Source of the DNA: Mytilisepta virgata | Taxonomy: Eukaryota > Mollusca > Bivalvia > Mytilida > Mytilidae | NCBI GenBank assembly: GCA_028015205.1 | Contig: CM051518.1 | Location: forward strand, 31,958,001-32,022,000 | Direction: 5' to 3' | Length of the DNA stretch: 64,000 nucleotides | In this document: in pieces, positions 12,301 through 27,300 of the stretch | How positions within the stretch are numbered: the stretch's first letter is position 1 | Layout of the letters: each line of letters begins with the position of its first letter | The notes under the pieces: model-generated | What the model was told of the DNA's origin: nothing | Seen by the model: only the letters and a program-made list of their open reading frames with translations | Databases searched by the model: none | Position numbers and translations under genes: made by a program

Positions 12301-15300
12301 TTTCTTGTCAGATTTTTATGAAATTTGCACCATTGAACACAAAAGTATCTACAGTTTGTTCATTCTGAAATATTTATCAGTGTTCCTGTTGTAATTAAGC
12401 AACAGAAAATTTATGATGTTACATTTACTTATATATATATAGGGAATTTGTGCAACTAAATTTATACTTTGTTATTAAATCAATGCATCTTTTTAAATGG
12501 TTACCGGAAAAATATATCCAAATTATCAAAGAAACTATAGAAAATTCTCAGATCAATGGTTAAAAATTTATAAAAATTTACCAAGAAATACCTCACATTA
12601 AATTTTTGAAAAAATGTGATTTTACATAGAGAGTGATGGAAAAATTGGAAACTTCCCAATTATTTTGTCCAATGACCGTACACATGAAGAAGAAGTTTTT
12701 TCATTGCTTAATTGGGTCAAGAATATTTGTGTGTCATCTCAAATTGACCAAAAGATAAATAATTTCTGGAAAGAATATGGTCACCATTTTGTCAGCAAAA
12801 CTAACGTTCTTGCTGGACCGAATGTCCAGCAAAATCTATGGAAACTTCGTGAAGACTGCAACACACATCTCTACTTTTGGATGAATATTATTGACCATAA
12901 AATATATGTTAAACTCCATTTTCACTTCATGGCTTTTAGCATTCAGGAGTTATGCCCCATGAAAACAGGGGTATTAGCAAAATTGATTGTTTCAGCATAA
13001 TAATTTTAGTAACATTAAACTGCTTTTGAATTTGTATTATTAATCATGATATACAGGTCAAGTTCCATTTTTACTGTCTTGACCAATTCTTTTTATTAGT
13101 TATGTCCCTTAAAAACAGAGAAATTAGAAGAATTTTCAGAATTACTTTTTAGTTTGGCATTGGTATGACTGACCATTTTTCAAAAAAGTCTGTTTTTTGG
13201 GGGTACGTGAAATCTTTTTACTTGTTATTACTAGGTTTTCTGTATATTATTTCAAACTGTAATGTCAGTTGCTTTTTATTATTTTAGGATGAAAAATGGT
13301 TTAATGCAGGTTAAAAATATATGCACAAATTAAAGATATATCTGTCAAGAAACTATTTATGGAATGTCACCTTGGATAAAATTATACATTTATATTGAAG
13401 ATGCATGGCATGCATTGTTTGTGTGTGAGATTCTGTGATTAACACCACTTTAAATGTATTGCATGTTCAGAATCTACTTAATAAAAACAATGTGTCTGTT
13501 CAGTTGTAAAATTTTTATATTTATACATCCAAGAAAAACATCTTCTTACATACCTGTTACATATTCATGTAATGTCTGTAGATCATTGACATTGCTAAAT
13601 TTCTCCTCCTAAACTCAAATTGACAATTAAGTGAAGCAAAACGTGAAAAGTATTGTCCATTTTATTTTCTAAATAAGGGTGATTCATTTTCAACATTTTA
13701 TCAAATTTATAAATCATTAAAAATTTAAATTAAATATTAATTGTATTAATTTTTCTATGATAACTGGTCACAGGGAAAATAAAATTCACAATAAATCAAG
13801 AAGAGCTTCAGCTTGCAATTATAATGAGTTTTCTACCGTTATATTTGCTCTCAACTTTTTGTTATGTGAATAGAGCTTTCCTCGACCCAATATGACTATC
13901 ATTGAACAACATACAGCAATAATATGATAACGATCATTTGATATCAGTATAATACACACTGTATCATATGTGTTTTATATCATAACAAAGTAATATACAT
14001 GTATTTGTTTTTAAGTAGTACAAAAGGGAGTTTTAGTAAATGCCCATTATTAGACAAAAACCGCAATATAAGCAGTTATTAGATTGAGTGTGGTGAAATA
14101 CCGGATTTCCGAGTGAAATGAAATCTGATAATTCACCCAGTGAAATCGAAAGTCATATTTCACTATAGGAAGTGACGTAACAATAGCCAACAACGTTGCT
14201 TTACAATGGTTGACGCATAGTCATATAAAAACATAATCCCTTGTATTTTCTCATTAAATTTCTGAATACAGGGAATATTTCAATGTAATAAACAGAATAA
14301 CTAATCGCGAAATTTGAATACCAAAGATATTTACAACTCGTGACCAAAAAACACTGATAATTCACTCATGCACACTCATGAATTAATGTGTTGTTCGGTA
14401 ACACGTTATAGATTGTTAGGTATTCGCATTTTAAGATTAGTTATACTATAAATATCAAAAATCACAAAAAGAAGGGACCTTTCTGCCAATAATATATTGA
14501 TTTTTTATTCTATCATTTCTTGTAGTAAACATGTTTATAAAACATATAATATCTGTATGATTAACATTTCTGAAGTGAACATGGTTTGTTTCCTGTCTAG
14601 TAATGCTAACAAACTAAAAATATCTTAATACTACTTTACTTTACAGGAAATCCTTCCAGTAGTTTATTAGATATTGAGGATTTGTTGACTAAATATTGTA
14701 AATTGTTTCATCTGAGTCCATTAGGTAAAAAATACACCTGCCAGTATAGTAAAATGCTTGTAGTGTACATACATATAGTAATAAATATAATCAGTTGCTT
14801 TTAGAAGTTCAATATCCCCATAGGCTGTATTACATTTTTATGTTTTTGTAAAGGTGACTATAAAGAAACTATTAATACTAGTTAAGATGTTACACACATA
14901 TATTAAAATATTAAAGGATAAATTAGAGAAATACCTTGTCATGTCAAATGTATTTTTTTCCTAAATTTTACTGATTTTTTTTAACTGTTAACCTAATATG
15001 AAAATGAGTCTTAGCTGGTAACAAATTATATAGGGTAAATGTCTTTTGGGCACAGGTGTTAAGTGTTGAGAATACAAAATGACCTATGAGACTTTTTTTT
15101 GTTGTGATGATAAACAATGATGCTTACATGTTATCAGTAAACAATGACCAAAGGGTTAGAAAATTTTAAAATTAAATAAGAATGTTTATAAGTCTTTGTA
15201 ATTTTAGGAGACAGAGTTCATGATTTTACACAAAAATTAAAGCATCTGTCTTGCAACTGGCCAAATAAAATGTGTTATATATTTGTTTTCTATATTATGC

Positions 15301-18300
15301 TAGTAGAATAGTATCATCTTCTGGTACCCTTGTCCTCAGATTTTTATTGTGTTCTGGTTCATAGTGTTTATGATATTATGATTCCCCTAGATTACATGCC
15401 AAAATCATCTTTCTCGAAGTCTGCTGGAAATATCAAATATTCATGCCTTTCAGTTTAACAGATAAAAAATTATGTACATTGTCAGAAAGTATAAAGTTTA
15501 TTTTTATCTGTTTCTAAGACTCATACAAATAAATTGTATATTTCAAATACAGTGAAACCTGTCTTAATCAAACCCTGCATAATTTGGAAACCTGTCTAAA
15601 CTGGACTCTTAGAAAATACAATGCATATTGTTATGGAAATTAACCTGTGTAATCAAAACATCTGCCTGATCCACACATGATCTACAGTCCTATTTAAACA
15701 GGTTTTACTGTGTCATATATTTATTGAACAAATAGTGTGAGTCTCATCACTTTAGTTTAATATATCAAATTTATGATCATTTACTTAATAAGATTTGAAA
15801 AGAAAAAAGTCTGACTTGTTAAGATTGGTAATTCTTGACACAAAATCCACATGTGCACTTGACAAAAGTTTTTTTAACTAATTATACATTAATCATAGTA
15901 AACATTATTTTTATTTAAATACAAGGGATGCTGGTTATATACCAGAATTTGAAGCTCAAGCAATATTATAAGGGCATTTAATTGGTAAATATATGGTGTA
16001 AAAATTCAAAAATGAACTACAGTGTAAATTCGGAAATAATTGCATGTCAAGATTAATGTGATTCCTTTTCAATTTTAGATAAATATTACAAAAAAAAATT
16101 GTCTTTAAATAGCCACAGTGTAGACAAGAATTTATCAAGTAGTACTTGCTGGATTAGAGTTACTTCCCTTTCATCACTTTTCTTTCTGAAATTCAGTTTC
16201 TGTGTTATTCTCCATATTGGATATGAAATAATATTTCATTAAAAATTACAGCATCTTTATTAAGTGAAAATGCATCTAATTAATTTAAAGCAATGAAAAA
16301 GGCATGTCCCTATGGCTTTTCATGCTGATAAAAAGGGATGAAATTTTGCTTAACACCCATTTTAATCATTAAAATCACCCACATTTTAAATGCTAGTTTG
16401 AAATAGTTTTATCTCACAAATTTTTACGGCAGCTCAATATTCCCTTCACAAGATGGCTGCACCCAGTATTTTTTATGCCCCGCCACAAATGTGGCCGGGG
16501 AATATAGATTTACCCATGTCCGTCCGTCCGTATGAGATCCGTATGTCCGTCCTTCCTTCCTGATTCGGTTAAGTTTTGCATTTAGCTCAATTTCTCAGAA
16601 ACCTATAGTAATATATCAATGATATTTCACCACTTCAGTCCTCTTGTATAGTACACTTGGGTCGCTATGACCTACATTCCATGCTTCAGTGACTTTTGTT
16701 AAGTTTTGCGTTTAGGTTCATTTCTTTAGAACTAAGCATAGTGTATCAATGAAACTTCATCAGTGGATGTGCCTTGGATGTAATGAGCAGTCATACATTG
16801 GGTCATTATTACCTACATTTTATGCTTGAGTGACTCTGGTTAAGTTTTGCGTTTAGGTTCATTTCTTTGGAACTAAGCATAGTCAAAAAGTGTATCAATG
16901 AAACTTCATCAGTGGATGTGCCTTGGATGTAATGAGCAGTCATACAATAATTGGGTCATTATTAACTACATTTTATGCTTGAGTGACTCTGGTTAAGTTT
17001 TGCATTTAGGTTCATTTCTTTAGAACTAAGCATAGTGTATCAACAAAACTTCATCAGTGGATGTGCCTTGGATAGTACTGAGCATTCATACATGATGACC
17101 TACATTTTAGGCAGGGTATTCGTGTCTTACAGACACAATTTCTAGTTTAATTGATACTTTTTCTCCATTAATTTAATCCTTGTCCATTATTTGAGTTAAC
17201 CATGATAAAAAGTTCTGAAGATCAGAAAAGATAATAGGAACTACAAAACACAGTTCAAGTTCAAATTCGACATGTTTCACATTTGTTGTTCCAGAGTTAT
17301 GCCCCTTGATAATATGTAAAATAATCATATTTGTGATTCTGCTTAGTACCACTCTGAATTCGGCATGCTTCAATAAAATCATTTGATATTTCAACACAAT
17401 GATAAGAACCATTAAACACATCACAAGTTCAAATCTGAAGTGTTTTGCATTTTTTATACTACAATAAAACATGAAAAAAAATAAGCTGGATGTGAGGTTT
17501 TCACTCAATATTTGAAGTTTACTTCCAAAAATTCATTTGAAATTTGACATCATTGTAATGAACCACTTTAAATATGTCAAATTTAAATTTGACACATTTT
17601 ATATTTGTCATTCAGAGTTGAAACCTATATAATGTCAAAAATCAGGGGCCTGCTTTTTATACATTTTACTCATGGTATGTTAACAACTTTTAGCTTCAGT
17701 TTTGGGACAATTCAAACAGAATTCTTTACAACATCTTTAATATGTAACTGTATTTTTCATGAAGTCGAATTTTCCTTTAAGTTTAAATAGGTGAGGGTTT
17801 TTGTCCCAATTTGATAACTTATATACCTCCATGAAAAATTTCTTATTACCTAATTGGTAACATTTCTACTGGTAATATTTTTTCTGTTAAAAGAAATTGA
17901 AATGTTTGTTTGTTTGTTTTGTTGAGGTTTTGTGCCGTCTTCAGCACATTTGGCTATTTTGTGGCAGCCAGTTTTTATTGGTGGAGGAAGCCAGAGTACC
18001 CAGAGAGAACCACCGACCTTCGGTTGGAAATTTGGCAGTCCTTGTCAATTAATATGGAGTCGAACATACCCCGCCACAGTTGAGATTCGAACTCATAACC
18101 TCAGTGTTGGCAGGCTAGTGATCATTAGTAGTCATGACAAACTACCTAGACCACTTGGCCACCGAGGCCCCCGAAATTGTAATGTATTGATAAACTATGA
18201 ATATGCATACGTTACTGTCATCATTTTTTCGCTTTGAAAATACAAACTTTGAATGTGAATAAATGAGCAGAAGTTTTAGGTGAATGATACAGAGGAGATC

Positions 18301-21300
18301 CTTAGGCACCAGTTTGATATTGTTATGTCATTGCTAATCTTTCCATAGTTTTCATTTAATATCATTCAAGCTTAATGTGATAAAAGATCTTGATTTTATA
18401 ATAATATAATTCAACTATGTCCTGTTTTAGAATTGGCTTGGGCGATGTTATGTGGGCGGTTCTAAACAATGATGAAGGAAAATCCACGTTGCGTCATTTT
18501 AACAGCTCATTTCTTTTTATTGTACATTATATAGAGAAAACATGACGTCAAAAACAACGAACAAAATACAAAACTGTCATTGAAAGTGGGGACAAAGGTA
18601 CCATGAGATGATATTCTACTAGTACCGTATTGAAAAAAAAAGTATTTGACACCTTTTATTTGACCAGTAAATAGGCTAGTTGTAGGATAAAAGGATATAA
18701 TTATCTGTTAATTTGAAGGTCATATTAAAAAAAAATCTATAAAAGACTTGTTATATATGCATACTGCAAAAATAATTTACAAATGTTTGTCTGATATTTT
18801 GACTGTCTATTTCATGTTGTTAATTTTTTTAAATTTGAGAACTAAGGTATTATTTTATATGATATATTTCTACTCTAGTTCCATTAATAATTTAGTTACA
18901 AATGTCCTCCCAACCTTTTATTAAACTATTTGTCGTCTCAATTATGTTTCAGGAATTCAAAAGAAAGTTCGGTATCTTTAAATTTGAATATGATATGGGT
19001 TTTTATTAATTAGTAAAATGACTAATCAATTTGATATTAATTTTAAAATGACGTGCATAATGCAATTAAATATTACATGTAGGATGTGATAAGACCATTT
19101 ATCATGTTATAAAACATCACATATCAAATTTTAACATCAAAAATTGTATCCAGGCATTGATTGTAATAGAATAAATTGTATAATATTAAAATGAAAATCT
19201 CTGATTTATGATCTGATCACACAACTTAATGTTTAATTTAGATTCAAGATTAGGATTACATTTTAAGGTATTGAAACTTAATAAAATTTAATAAATAATT
19301 CAAAATATGAATTATAAAAGTGAAACCATCTTGTAAATCATTACGAGGTAATTGGAAAGATATCGTTGGACTACTTTAATTGACATAGTTTGACATTAAA
19401 AGTGTTTTTCTTTGAAGTTTTTACGTGATTTATAACATATCTTTTGTGCAGTCAACCTTAGACACTAGTCAATAGAAGCTCTTCAAGATTTCACTCTGTA
19501 CAAAAATAGCAAGCTAATGGAAAATTACAGTGTTTGATGATACAGCATTTCAAATGTTTGATGTTTAATTTTAAGTCAAGTATTCAGTATAAAGTTTATC
19601 CCCAAGTTATTTTGTTATCATTATTTATTTGGAAAATTGAATATAAACATGAATAAAATGTTATACCTAACAGCATTTGATGAAGTGTCATGCAAAGGCT
19701 GACCCAAAATATTTGAAAAAGAGCCATCAGTGACCCCAACAAAATTACAGATAACAGATTGTTAAAATAATACAAAAGTTGCTATAATTTTCCAGGAGCC
19801 TGACACCATTCCCAGCATTACTGGTACTAGTAATAGGGTTTTAGTATATATTTATATACCTCACTGTACGTGCAGTATGTATATTACTATTTAGCTAACT
19901 GTTCCATTATAGAGTCAGAGGAGAGTTTAGTGGAGTCCATATCAGTTATTGGTAAAAAAGCTTGTCTTTCCCTACCATCTTAAGAGAATGATTTTGTTTT
20001 GCCATCAGCATGATTTGCCACTTTCTTCACCATTGCATGTCATATAGAAAATTTATTTTAATTTTGAAATACCAAAAAATGAAAGTTATGAATTGATGCA
20101 AAATGTGATCATTTGGTTAAAATGATGTTCTTTCTGATGATCTAAGAAAATGAGATTTAATCCTATATGATGAATTAAGCTTATTTCCTCTCTACTAATT
20201 TATTGTGACTATATGAAAGTTAGAGAGGTTGTATTAGATCTGTAATATTTGTCAACATATCACCCTACCTACTCTATTTTGTAAATATGGACCTTTAAAC
20301 TAAGCTTATACCAAAGCCACAGTGATTGTTTGACTGAAAGTCTGCATTCATTCTAGGTTATATCAATAATTAGTGAAAGGTCAAAGTGTGTTTTTTTTGT
20401 GGCTTCTTTTAAAGGGGGAGGGGGAATACTTATTATGGGTTCCTGGTCAGACCATTGAATCTTATGATGGATGCATTTGTTATGCTGCTATGGAAATTGC
20501 AGTTGACTGATCATATTTGGTTAGAACATACACTAATCACTTGCAATTACAAATTTTTTAAATATGGTATCCGGCTCTAAAAGATAGCAGTGTACCAGCA
20601 AATTTTAGATATTCATTCCACCAAAAACACCATAATTACCAGTTGCCTCCCCAAGATCCAAGAGGAGGTTTAAGAGCTTAGTAATTCATGAAAAAAGTCT
20701 ATAATTCAAAATCATGCACCATAATGTTGAAATAGTTTTCATTTTTTTTATTTATATTCATATAATATGCATGTCACAAAAATGATTCGAGCAATATGTG
20801 GACTGCTCTTCATATCAATCACTATAGTAAATACATTTAAAAAGTAACTGATAAAATTTTGAGGGAAATATTAAAGGGATGCATTTACAAAGTGCATAAT
20901 AATAGTATAGTACAAAGTAACTTTACATACATTTATTGACTAATATGCCTGCACTTTGAGAAGTGTAAGAAACGATAATTTTTTTATCTTCATTTCATTG
21001 ATCTGTATATAAAGATTCAGGAAAAATACACTAGTCCCAGATTCATTAATTTGTAATTATTACATTTAATAGTCTAAATAGAGAATGCAAATTTTCTTTT
21101 GTTCTTAATTTAGAAATGAAAGTTGATGTATCATGAAAAAAAATTTAAAGTTTCAAGTTTGGTATAGTTAATACATATGTATATGAAAACTAAGTTAACC
21201 ATTCATTACAAATATTTATTATAAATTTTTTTAGCCGAGGTTGAGATCAGACGAGGGACACTTTCACGTCTTCAGAGAAATGAAGAAAAGCGACAGCAGA

Positions 21301-24300
21301 AGGAGATAACCGCTGCAGCTGCTAAAGCCCAGCAAGAGGAATTAGAAAATAAACAGCAAGAGAAGGATGATGATGTAACCAGTGAAGTATCTTCAGAAGA
21401 TTTAGAGGAATACATGGATTCTGTATTCCAGGTTGTAAGTCGAGGTAAGGTAGCTGACCCAGAGGTCATAGGTCACAGTAAGATATTAAGACAGTCATAT
21501 TTACCTGATGTTAGAACTACTGTGTTTGAGATTATCAAAAATTCACAGAAAAATTCTACTACTGAATCAGTTAAATGTATTCAGTCAAGAGAGCACATAA
21601 CAAAAATTAAGCCAGATGAATATGTTAGAGGTGCATCTTGTTTAGAACAACAACACACAGGAGGCTATAAAAAAGTTCTGCCAAATGTTGAATTCCAAGA
21701 CAATAAGTTTGAATACTGTTTAGAAACAAATGCAAGTCTTGATGTAAGAAGGTCAGTTACGTTATTATCATATGATTCCCATACAAAATTTTGGAGGACT
21801 GGTGCTGGTGATGACAGTGATTTAATAAGAGACAGAGGAATGTCTGGTGGCTTTTCTTCATCGAAAGAATCCTGTTTACCCTTATCTTGGAGACGTTCCA
21901 AAACCTCTGTAGAGCCGCCTCATTCTAATGGAAGTATAAAGGAGATCTATGACAGAGACATTTTGTCGGCTGAAGATATTTATTTATCTAATCGTGATGG
22001 TGTGTTTGCTATATTTGAATTGGAAGGTATTATAATAGGTCTCAAAGTAGATTGGTTAAGATTTCAAACGTTATCCTCCATAGAGTTTTAGAGGGAGCAG
22101 TGTTTTTTTTTTATACTGAGAATATTCAGGCAGGTGCAGTTTTTAGACATGGTGACTGGTTATTTTATAATTTAGAAGAATTGACAGTGTTTTTTTTATA
22201 TGGTGTTAGGGATAATCTTCAGGTAGATGTGAGGTTTTGCTCCAAAGTGAAGAAGAGCAGTAAAGGGTTGAGTATCAAAAAGAAAATTTCTGTATGAGAA
22301 AGGTATCTTTTTTTTCATTAGTATATATATATATATTAATACCAGTAGTATAAATTTTGAATGCATGGCATAATAAAACTTACAGTTTGTGGACTTTATG
22401 GTAATATTATTAGATATGTCATTGAAAAATTTATTCAATTTGAAATGTTAAACACATAAGATTCCCAAAGATGAGTACTTGCTTTAAAAATTAAGTAGAT
22501 GTGTAAGAAAAGAAAAAATCTAAATATTTGGAATAAGAAAAAATGTTTCAAATAAAAAGTTTGAGTTAATACCTTTGAGTAAAGTTTGAATGTCACAATA
22601 TTCTAATATAATAGTCTTACTCATGAACTGGTGAAATGGAAACAATTTGAAATATCTATTGGAAATAAATCTTCAGATTGTTTGATTGTATTGGAAATAA
22701 ATCTTTAAATTGTTTAATTATAGAAAAATCCAGATCTTCAACTTACTGGAGAAGATTGAAACCTTATACAAATCAAGCAAAAATGCAGGAAGTAGAAAGA
22801 ACACAACAACAAGTTAGGGCTAGAAAAGAAATGAAAGAAAGACTAAAAAGAGAAAAGCAAGAAAAGGAAGAAAAGAAGAAAAGTTCCAAAACAAAGTATG
22901 TTTGTCGTAAAAATAGTTTATAGTTTTATTTCATTCAGATATTATGATTATCAAATTTCATGCTTGGAAAGTATCATATTTGTTAAACTTTGAGTTGCAA
23001 AGCATTATGCTTTTATATGAAGTAAAACTAACCCTAATATTTGTCTAATATACAATATTACGGAACTCATAATAGAAACTTTTATTTGCTTTTTAGCTCA
23101 CCTGGCCTAAAAGGCTGTGTGAGCTATTGCCATCACTTGGCGTGCGTCATCGTTGTAAACTTTCATTTAAAGATCTTCTCTGCTGAATCCACTGGGCCAG
23201 TTGGAACAAATGTTGGCAGCAATGGTCCTTAGGTGGTCCTCTTTGAGAATTGTATCCGATGACCCGGCTGGCAGACCAGGTCGAACATAATTTAACATAG
23301 GACCCTATGGCAAAATTTACTTAAAGATCTTGTTGTCTGAAATCACTTGGCCAATTGGAACAAAACTAGGCAGCAATGTTCCTTAGTTGTTCCTCTTTCA
23401 GAAATTTATCCGATGACCTGGCCCGTCATCCAAGATGGCCGCCACAGCCGAACATAATTTAACATAGGACCCTATTGGGAATTTACTTAAAGATCTTCTT
23501 ATCTGAAACTAATTAGCCAATTGGAACAAAACTAGGCAGCAATGGTCCTTATGTGGTCCTCTTTCAGAAATATATCTGATGACCCAACTCATCATCCAAT
23601 ATGGCAGCCAGAGCCAAACATAGTTTAACATACCCTATGGGGAATTTACTAAAAGATCTGCTTGTCTGAAACTGCTTGGCCAATTAAAACAAAACTTGAC
23701 AGCAATGGTCCTTAAGTGGCTCTCTTTCAGTAATCTTGTCCATTTGGAACAAAACTTAGTTAGTCCTCTTTCAGAATTATATCCGATGACCCCACCTCTC
23801 ATTAAAGATGGCCGCCAAAGCCGAACATAGTTTAACATAGGACATGTTGGAAAAATCAATGAAAGATCTTCTTGTTTGAAACCAGTGAGCCAGTTGGCTT
23901 GACAGCAATGTTCCAGGCTGCCAGTCAAGATGGACATAGTCCAGGTGAGTGATACAGGCTCCTGGGAGCCTCTAGTTTTATTTCCACCAGTGTGGGTTAT
24001 TGGGTATGAAAGTCCCTTATTGGAGCTGGAGTTAAAATCCATTTAAAAGAATTTCTTGACAAATCGTATGTTTTTCAAGTATCAGTCAAACTTGTTCAAT
24101 CCCCCAAACATGACTCATTTAACATAAAACAATGTTAAAAAGAACTATTTGCTTCCTTATTATAATTTGGAATCTTAACAGATGAATATAGTGGTTTGAA
24201 AAATATTAGAAGCAGGAACCCCTTTTCAATATTATGCACTTTTACAAATATAATATTTTAAACTTCTTCACTTGTTGATGTTAAGGTTCTAAAGTTTTCA

Positions 24301-27300
24301 TATGTAGTCAAGGTGCCAAAAAGTGGCACATGCCGGCCTCAGATTTTTTTCATTAATTCTGAAAGATGTTTTAGAATTATGTGGCCTTTTCATGCAAGTA
24401 GAGGGGCTTCGGTGGCCGAGTGGTCTACGTAGTTTGTCATAACTACTAATGATCACTAGCCTGTCAACACTGAGGTTGTGAGTTTGAATCTCACCTGTGG
24501 TGGGGTGTGTTTGACTCCGATCTAAAATTGACAAGGATTGCCAATTTTCCTGCCGAAGGTTGGTGGTTCTCTCCGGGTACTCTGGCTTCCTCCACCAATA
24601 AAAATTGGCCGCTGCGAAATAGCCAAATTAGCTGAACCCCAACTAAACTAAACATGCCAGTAGAAAGTTGGTGTAGGATAATGCAATACAGAATTTCTTT
24701 GCAACTTGATACTGATGACTGAGCTGATATTTTTTTTTTTCTGAAATGAGATATAAGGACTTGTGCTATCAGTTAGATTATAACAAGAATTTTGTCACTT
24801 ATCTTTCTTTAGTTCGTAATTCTAATTCTCTCTCTTTGTCCCTTTGACTAAAGGGAGACAAATTAATACCTTTTTGAGTTATTTGTACATGGCAGATAAC
24901 TAGCTGATATTACTCATTTTGCTGCATAAAATAAAGTCAACTTTGATATTTTGTGTTCTCATTATAATGTTTTAATGTTGAAAATTGACAGTTTGGCAGA
25001 ATATTGCAATAAAAACATGAAACATCATTAAATTTAAAAGTACATAGATAATGGACTATTTAAAATTAAACAATATCTTCATTATGAAAACTATGAAGTG
25101 CATATAAGCTATAATAGGTTTAATTGAAGAGTTGATTTTTCCTGTTCTTTTGAAATACCATTTCCTATTGTGGTTTTCTGTATTTAATTTGACTTACAGA
25201 TGTAGATCTTGTTTAAGATGTCCCACATTTGATAGACATCAGATAGAAAAGCTTCTATGGTATAGATTGATTGGTTGGTATTCTGCTGTTGTGTACAATT
25301 TATGTTCTAAAATTTTATGACATTTGAAAAAAAAGTATAACATAGAAGAATTTATTTAGAAAAAAAATTTGATAAAAGTAATATTTTCTGTCAAAACAAC
25401 ATTGACAGGACTTGATAGATGTATTACGTAAAAAAATTTCTAATTTAACTTCCTTATTTCCAGAATATGTGTCAAAATTATTAATTAACCATAAAATCAT
25501 TAAGTAGACAAATAAAACGATCAAAATTCTAATTATTAATTTAATTATAATTTGTATGTATGTTAAAAAAATTGATTTCATCCTTGTGTGTGGTTTAAAA
25601 AAAATTAAATATTAAATCAAACATCAATAAAATAATGGAAAAAATATCATATTGAGGAAAAATATAATAAATTAATGTGTCAAAAATCCAAGTTTTATAT
25701 AATTGATGTTTTTAAGAAATGTAATATCAAACATCTGCATGTTTGTCTGTTACAAGTCAGAGATGGGGGGAAATAGCTTGGATAATTCATTTTCTCATTA
25801 TACATATTTTATTTAAGACTTTTTTTTTCAAATTTGGAAATCAGTGGGAATTAAACATTCTCTTAAGAAGGTGCGTTCAGGGTTCTCGCTAAGGCGCGTA
25901 TATGCGTCCTGGACGCGCTAAAATTGGACTGGACGCGTCATCCTTCAAACTCATGCGTCCCTGGGACGCATGTAGATCTAATCAGCTTCGTCTGAAGACC
26001 GTTATTTTTATTAAAAATCTCGAGCCGCCATTTTTTTGTTTTCTTGGAGATCAAAGGGGGGAAGGGAAAGAAACGACAAAAAGTAAGCTAAAGAAAATGG
26101 CGGCAATCGGAATTCTCCTGATTTTTGTCTCGCCTGCGACGAAAGTCGCTGGAAGCGAGACATAGGTATAGCAATCCGGCGGCGACGGCGTTAACTTTTT
26201 GTAAAACCTTAATAACTTTTAAAGTATAATACTTACAATGTTCATCTTTGGTCCACAGGTGCATGAAGTGATGACCTTTTCAGCAGCACATTTTTAGATG
26301 ACCTTGACCTTTTTTTCATGGTTCAATACCCACATAAACATTGCGACATAGTTTTACATTCAAATCCTTTTCTCAGAAACTATAATACCTAGAGTTATTA
26401 TATTTGGTCTACAGTGAGATCTATATGGGTACATGCCAGTCTGACACCTGTCATTTGTCCTTGACCTCAATTGCACGGTTCAGTGAACTTCGAAAATCTG
26501 CGACATAGTTTTACATTCAAGTCCCTTTCTTAGTAACTGTAATGTTTAGAGTCATCATATTTGGTATATAGTAAGATCTATATGGGTACATGGGAGTCTG
26601 ACACCTGTCATGTGTCCTTGACCTCAATTTCACAGCTCAGTGACTTTGTCAATTTTTTCTTCTAAAGTCCATTTTTCTGCAACTACAATGAATAGACTCA
26701 TCATACATGGCTTATAGCAAGATCTGTATGGGTACATGCCAGTCTGACACCTTTCATGTGCCCTTGACCTCAATTTCATGGTTCAGTGACTTTGTCAATT
26801 TTTTCCTCAAAAGTTTATATTTCAGCAAGTGCAATGACTAGATTCATCAGATATGGTCTATAGCTAGATCTATATGGGTACATGCCAGTCTGACACCTGT
26901 CATGTGTCCTTGACCTCAATTTCATGGTTCAGTGACTTTGTCAATTTTTTTCTTTAAAGTCTATTTTACAGCAACTACAATGAATAGACTCATCATACAT
27001 GGCTTATAGCAAGATGTGTATGGGTACATGCCAGTCTGACACCTTTCATGTGCCCTTGACCTCAATTTCATGGTTCAGTGACTTTGTCAATTTTTTTCTT
27101 TTACAGTCCATTTTTCAGCAACTGCAATATCTAGACTCGCCATATATATAAGAACTTGCCCACCTCATATTTTCAGATTGATCACTAATGTTTTAATTAG
27201 GGGATAGACAAACAGGAAGGGGGGGGGAGAAGTATAACTTTGTGTATAAAGTTCCATCTAGTTCGCAAACTGGTCATTGTAAAATAATTGGCATATTCTG

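Larger units (their letters stand above)
14725..19912. other. Intron between exons E and F
   Basis: Holds the small inverted-repeat element at 15550, the F3 element, the unclassified array at 17190 and SINE copy 1. The remaining stretches, 14725-15549, 15711-16472 and 18186-19912, are AT-rich with nothing recognised. Confidence 0.6.

Noticed and set aside
12665..13000. 111-codon open frame on the + strand
   Set aside because: It starts inside a MITE end and runs through repeat-like sequence with gttatgcccc phrases. No domain or splice context.
17932..18237. 101-codon open frame on the + strand
   Set aside because: It is the antisense of SINE copy 1 and its flank.
23635..24042. 135-codon open frame on the minus strand
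   Set aside because: Almost all of it lies in F1 copy C, antisense; the frame follows the repeat's internal units.
25902..26165. 87-codon frame with a CpG-rich start resembling a promoter and first exon
   Set aside because: It is contained in the left end of the hAT-like element and runs into the F2 hairpin. The CpG content comes from subterminal palindromes.
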